Shown here: positions 60,715 through 64,000 of the stretch, piece after piece
Layout: every line of letters begins with the position of its first letter
Position numbering within the stretch: the stretch's first letter is position 1
Assembly (NCBI GenBank): GCA_951799445.1
Contig: OX637288.1
Coordinates: forward strand, 8,248,501-8,312,500
Source of the DNA: Pseudisothecium myosuroides
Taxonomy: Eukaryota; Streptophyta; Bryopsida; Hypnales; Lembophyllaceae
Length of the DNA stretch: 64,000 bases
Reading direction: 5' to 3'
Notes under the pieces: model-generated
Told to the model about the DNA's origin: nothing
What the model saw: the letters and a program-made list of their open reading frames with translations, nothing else
The model's database searches: none
Program-made: the position numbers and the translations under genes

Positions 60715-61672
60715 ATTCCACCCCCTCTTGTACTTTAATATACTTATAAGCTTCCTAGGAACTGCTGCAAGCGTTATGTACAGTACTGTGCAGAGCATTG
60801 CCACCATTTCTTTAAGGGTTAACTTACTTGCTGTGCAGGGCATTGCTACCTTTGGTTGCTCATTGCCACAGAGTACAAATGCACACTTATCAATTCAAAT
60901 AAATGGGTCCATCCAACGCTAACAAACAATATTGTTCACTATGAATGGGTCCTATTCCTGCAGCAAGGTACAACTCAAAAAGCCAATTTCAAAAGATCAG
61001 GTTGTGGAATCTCATGCATTTTTCTTTGTCATTTGAATTATCAAGTTTAATGAGAGTTTGCATGTTTAATGAGAGTTTGTGCAGCCTTGCTATATAACGG
61101 GAGCCCAAATGCAGTGCCAATAGCATACAGACCGTCTCACATATTCTTTGAGTAGCAATGTGGACTTGGAGCCATTTGCACTAGTCAGACTGAAGTCCTG
61201 CGACTGTGAATTCTGTGGACTTCCTGAACATCACTTGTTCACTTGCATTCAAATTGTGCCAGCCTGAGTGACTATCAATCTTTGCAGCCATGGCGACAAT
61301 GATGATGCCTTCTGGAGCTTGGAGTGTATGCTTCTCTTCAATCTCTGCTTGCCAAGCAATCCTATGTGGGCTCACCCTCTTGAATGATGACGTCGATCAG
61401 TTTAGCCTAAATTTTTTGCTCAAACTAGAGACTATGTGCAACTGTACATAGGAAATCAATGGGTAAATTAGATGTCAGTTTAGTCTCAAAACGTTTTCTC
61501 AAAGCAGTCACTAGGCTCCACAGATTGCATGAAATCTTGTTCAGACATCAGTTAAATCTAATTTTTTTGCTAAAACTAGGTCGGTCTACACTAAGCGCAA
61601 CCATATGAATTACCTGTGGAAATCAGTGGAGTCTCCAAATATTCTCTCAAATTACTAAATGTGCGCAACCAC
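60715..61672. other. Upstream region of the P450, with short direct duplications
   Basis: GTTTAATGAGAGTTTG is duplicated at 61047-61079. A diverged duplication of about 100 bp (61402-61505 and 61554-61655) lies before the P450 start. An ATG at 61290 opens about 50 codons, preceded by CTTTGCAG; it could be an upstream exon of the P450 but no good donor was found. Confidence 0.4.
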
Positions 61673-64000
61673 ATGTCTGAATGTGATGATGGTGCTGTGC
61701 AGGTTGTGAGTGCAGTGGTGCTTGGCCTTCTTCTGCTTGCCAAGCTGCTCACAAGCGGCAAATACAAGAATTTGCCTCCAGGCCCTCGGGGTCTCCCTGT
61801 CATCGGTTCCTTGCACTTGTTGGGCAAATTCCCACAGCGGGATTTCACCAAACTGGCCGAGACTTATGGGCCACTGATGTCCGTATGGTTGGGGCCAAGG
61901 CTGGTTGTGGTGGCTACCTGCGCTGCAGCAGCAGAGGCAATTCTCAAGACTCAAGGCTCCAATTTTGCAAACCGAATCTCCACTTCTTTTTCAAATGTGG
62001 TTCTTCCTGGAGGTTGCTTCTTCTTCCTCCCCTTCATAATGAAGATTCAAACTCGTGTCTGAGGGTGTTGAATGCAATGTGAAAGTACAACCTCATCATG
62101 AGAAGTAGCATACAAGCCATGGTAATGGTGAGGGTGTTGAGGGTTGTTATTTCCATAACAAGGCTCCAATTTCATGTTGTTCGGTATAACTTCAATGAAC
62201 AAGCTAAATGGAGAAAACAATAAATAATGCTATTCCGATCCAAAGTTTTGGAAAATTACATACCTCTTCTTACTCAATTTGTGATTGCCATTTTTGCCAT
62301 TTGAACCAACGGAGTTTGGTTGAGGTCATGGAGATGATATTCTTGATTGTTGTATTTTGTATTCAAGTACAAAAAAATAAAAACTTCATTGTGTAGAATG
62401 CTCAAGATAGTTAGTAGTAGAATGGTGGAGTGAAGTACCTCTAATTTGTAGATCTCTAGGCATTTGAAAGTCCCTCATTTTTAAACTTGAATTGAAATTC
62501 ATTTCATTTTAATCCTTTTTAACTCAATCCAGGTTTTGTAGTTTCAAACTCATCTTTCTTTAACAATTTTGACCATATTTGATATCAGATATAGCTATGA
62601 CAAACGACTCACCTGTGAGGTTGCACTTGAAGAAGACACTACATATACAACTCAGCACCAACAAACAACTTCAACTAGCAACAAATGTGCGAACGGAAGA
62701 AATTGCTCATGTCATGCATGTCATTCCTCAAGATGGTGTCACAATGGTGTCTGTGAGGAGTCACATTCAAGTGGCTATAACTAACATCATGTCACGCATG
62801 ATTCTCAAAAGGCGTTTCACGGCAACGGCTTCCGATGACAAGATACATGATGAACAAGAACTCGAGCAAGTGAGCAATTTTAGAAAGATTTTGATGGACA
62901 TGAGCAAGTACGGAGTAATTCTAAATCCAGGAGACTTCATCCCTATATTCAAGTGGATGGACATCTTTGGGCTTGAAAGACAAATGAGAGAGGTGAGAGA
63001 GAGAATGGACGATTTCATGTCCTCAATCATATCTGAGCATGTTGTGCAACGGAAGCGTGGTTCCATTTTTGTCAAAGATATGGTAGATGTCCTTTTAGAC
63101 CAAATGGAGGATGAGACATTGCAATTTGACATCACCAATGACAACGTCACAAGTACATTGTGGGTAAGGGTGCTATTCCTTTTCATTACGTAGAGGTTAG
63201 TAATAGCCTATGCAATTTTTTATTTTTTTTATTCAAAGACTCTTAATTTTTGAAATTAAGAAGTGAAAGATAGTCGCAACTAAGGAAAACGCTTGAAGAT
63301 GTTTACATTTTGAGATTGATGCTAAACCTATTTGTTGGAAAATTATATGATTTAATGTGCACATCATTCAAAGTTTCTATGCTCTTGTTGAAGTTTATAA
63401 ATTATATTGCTAAATTCAAGTCTTTAGATTCATCTTGTGAATAGGTTTAACTAACACAACACTAATTGTCCTTCTCTTTTGAAAATAGGATGCTTTTGCA
63501 GGAGGTATAAGTACTACTACCAATACAATAGAATGGGCAATTGCAGAATGCATTCGCAATCCCATTGTGATGAAGAAAGTGCAAGCAGAGCTTGACACTG
63601 TTGTAGGCAAGTCTCGAAGAGTGGAAGATGCGGATGTTCCTAACCTCAAATACTTGCAAGCCATCATCAAAGAAACCTTTCGCCTTCACCCAGTAGGTCC
63701 AATGTTATTTCCTCATTTGAGTGAGAAGCCTTGCAAGGTTTTGGGGTATGACATACCCAAAAAAACACTAGTTCTTGTAAATATTGCAGCAATGGCTAAA
63801 GATCCAAGGACGTGGGAGGATCCTATGACTTTCAAGCCCGAAAGATTTTTGGATGGAATGCCTCATGCTCATATTCAAGTTGAAGGTAAAAATTTCGAAT
63901 TGCTACCATTTGGAGCTGGGCGGCGACAATGTCCAGGCATCATGCTAGCTTCAACATTGGTTCACATTATGGTAGCAACGTTTTTGCAGTCCTTTGATTG
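61673..64000 (+). CDS. Cytochrome P450, CYP71-clan (A-type) candidate, 3' end outside the window
   Basis: A membrane-anchored haem monooxygenase; substrate unknown. The exons are 61673-62012, 62589-63163 and 63489 to the edge. They join in frame to 475 complete residues with no stop. The N terminus has a hydrophobic anchor (VVSAVVLGLLLLAKLL, 11-26) and the hinge PPGPRG (35-40). Later come E367xxR370 in IIKETFRLHP, PERF (422-425) and the haem loop FGAGRRQCPG (446-455) with Cys453. Two motifs are off: the helix-C WxxxR region is replaced by PVRLHLKK (122-129), and the I-helix reads GGISTT (310-315) with Ser in place of the usual Asp/Glu. The start at 61673 is chosen because the anchor follows closely; an in-frame ATG at 61616 adds 19 residues. 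It may be a divergent enzyme or an early pseudogene. Confidence 0.85.

Noticed and set aside
61290..61440. An upstream first exon of the P450 starting MATMMMPSG
   Set aside because: The acceptor-like CTTTGCAG before it and the GTGCAG at 61703 are suggestive, but no credible donor was found, so the later ATG is preferred.
62767..63186. A 139-codon minus-strand frame
   Set aside because: It is antisense to P450 exon 2, which has the supported family sequence.

Overview
This is nuclear DNA from a land plant. Every protein gene is split by short GT-AG introns, the intergenic DNA is AT-rich and crowded with small transposons, and the gene set is plant-like: cytosolic UDP-xylose synthase, TAP46, a CYP71-clan type P450 and Stowaway, CACTA, hAT and Helitron-like repeats. 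I cannot name the species; a non-seed plant is possible but is only an impression from the P450.

Layout. 1-4.3 kb: the 5' end of a minus-strand gene with a KIX-like helical segment (HAC/p300 style), running off the left edge, with a tandemly repeated 5' leader. 4.3-18.1 kb: gene-free repeat land. 18.2-22.7 kb: UDP-glucuronate decarboxylase (plus strand, 13 coding exons, 349 aa). 22.7-27.7 kb: repeats. 28.2-30.1 kb: 20S proteasome subunit beta-6/PBF1 (plus, 7 exons, 236 aa). 30.4-31.5 kb: Stowaway-like elements. 32.5-34.6 kb: ESCRT-III protein VPS60/CHMP5 (minus, 7 exons, 231 aa). 35-45 kb: repeats, including a segmental duplication of the TAP46 upstream region. 45.2-48.0 kb: TAP46 (plus, 9 exons, 398 aa). 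48-53 kb: repeats. 53.2-55.8 kb: epsilon-COP (plus, 7 exons, 290 aa). 56-61.6 kb: repeats. 61.7-64.0 kb: a cytochrome P450 cut by the right edge, with degenerate helix-C and I-helix motifs. In each of the four complete genes the splice phases close exactly and the predicted protein is full length for its family. They are unrelated housekeeping genes with no operon-like logic.

The most unusual content is a family of eight elements, mostly about 0.9 kb. Their ends are TTAACCCCTAAAGG and its complement, and they appear to insert into TTAA. A segmental duplication in this same window supplies an uninterrupted TTAA site for one copy and a less exact empty site for another. Two copies are joined head to tail through one shared TTAA, and one carries a nested CACTA MITE whose empty site is preserved in its neighbour. 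Coding capacity is absent, so the superfamily (piggyBac-like by its TTAA-CCC ends) is inference.
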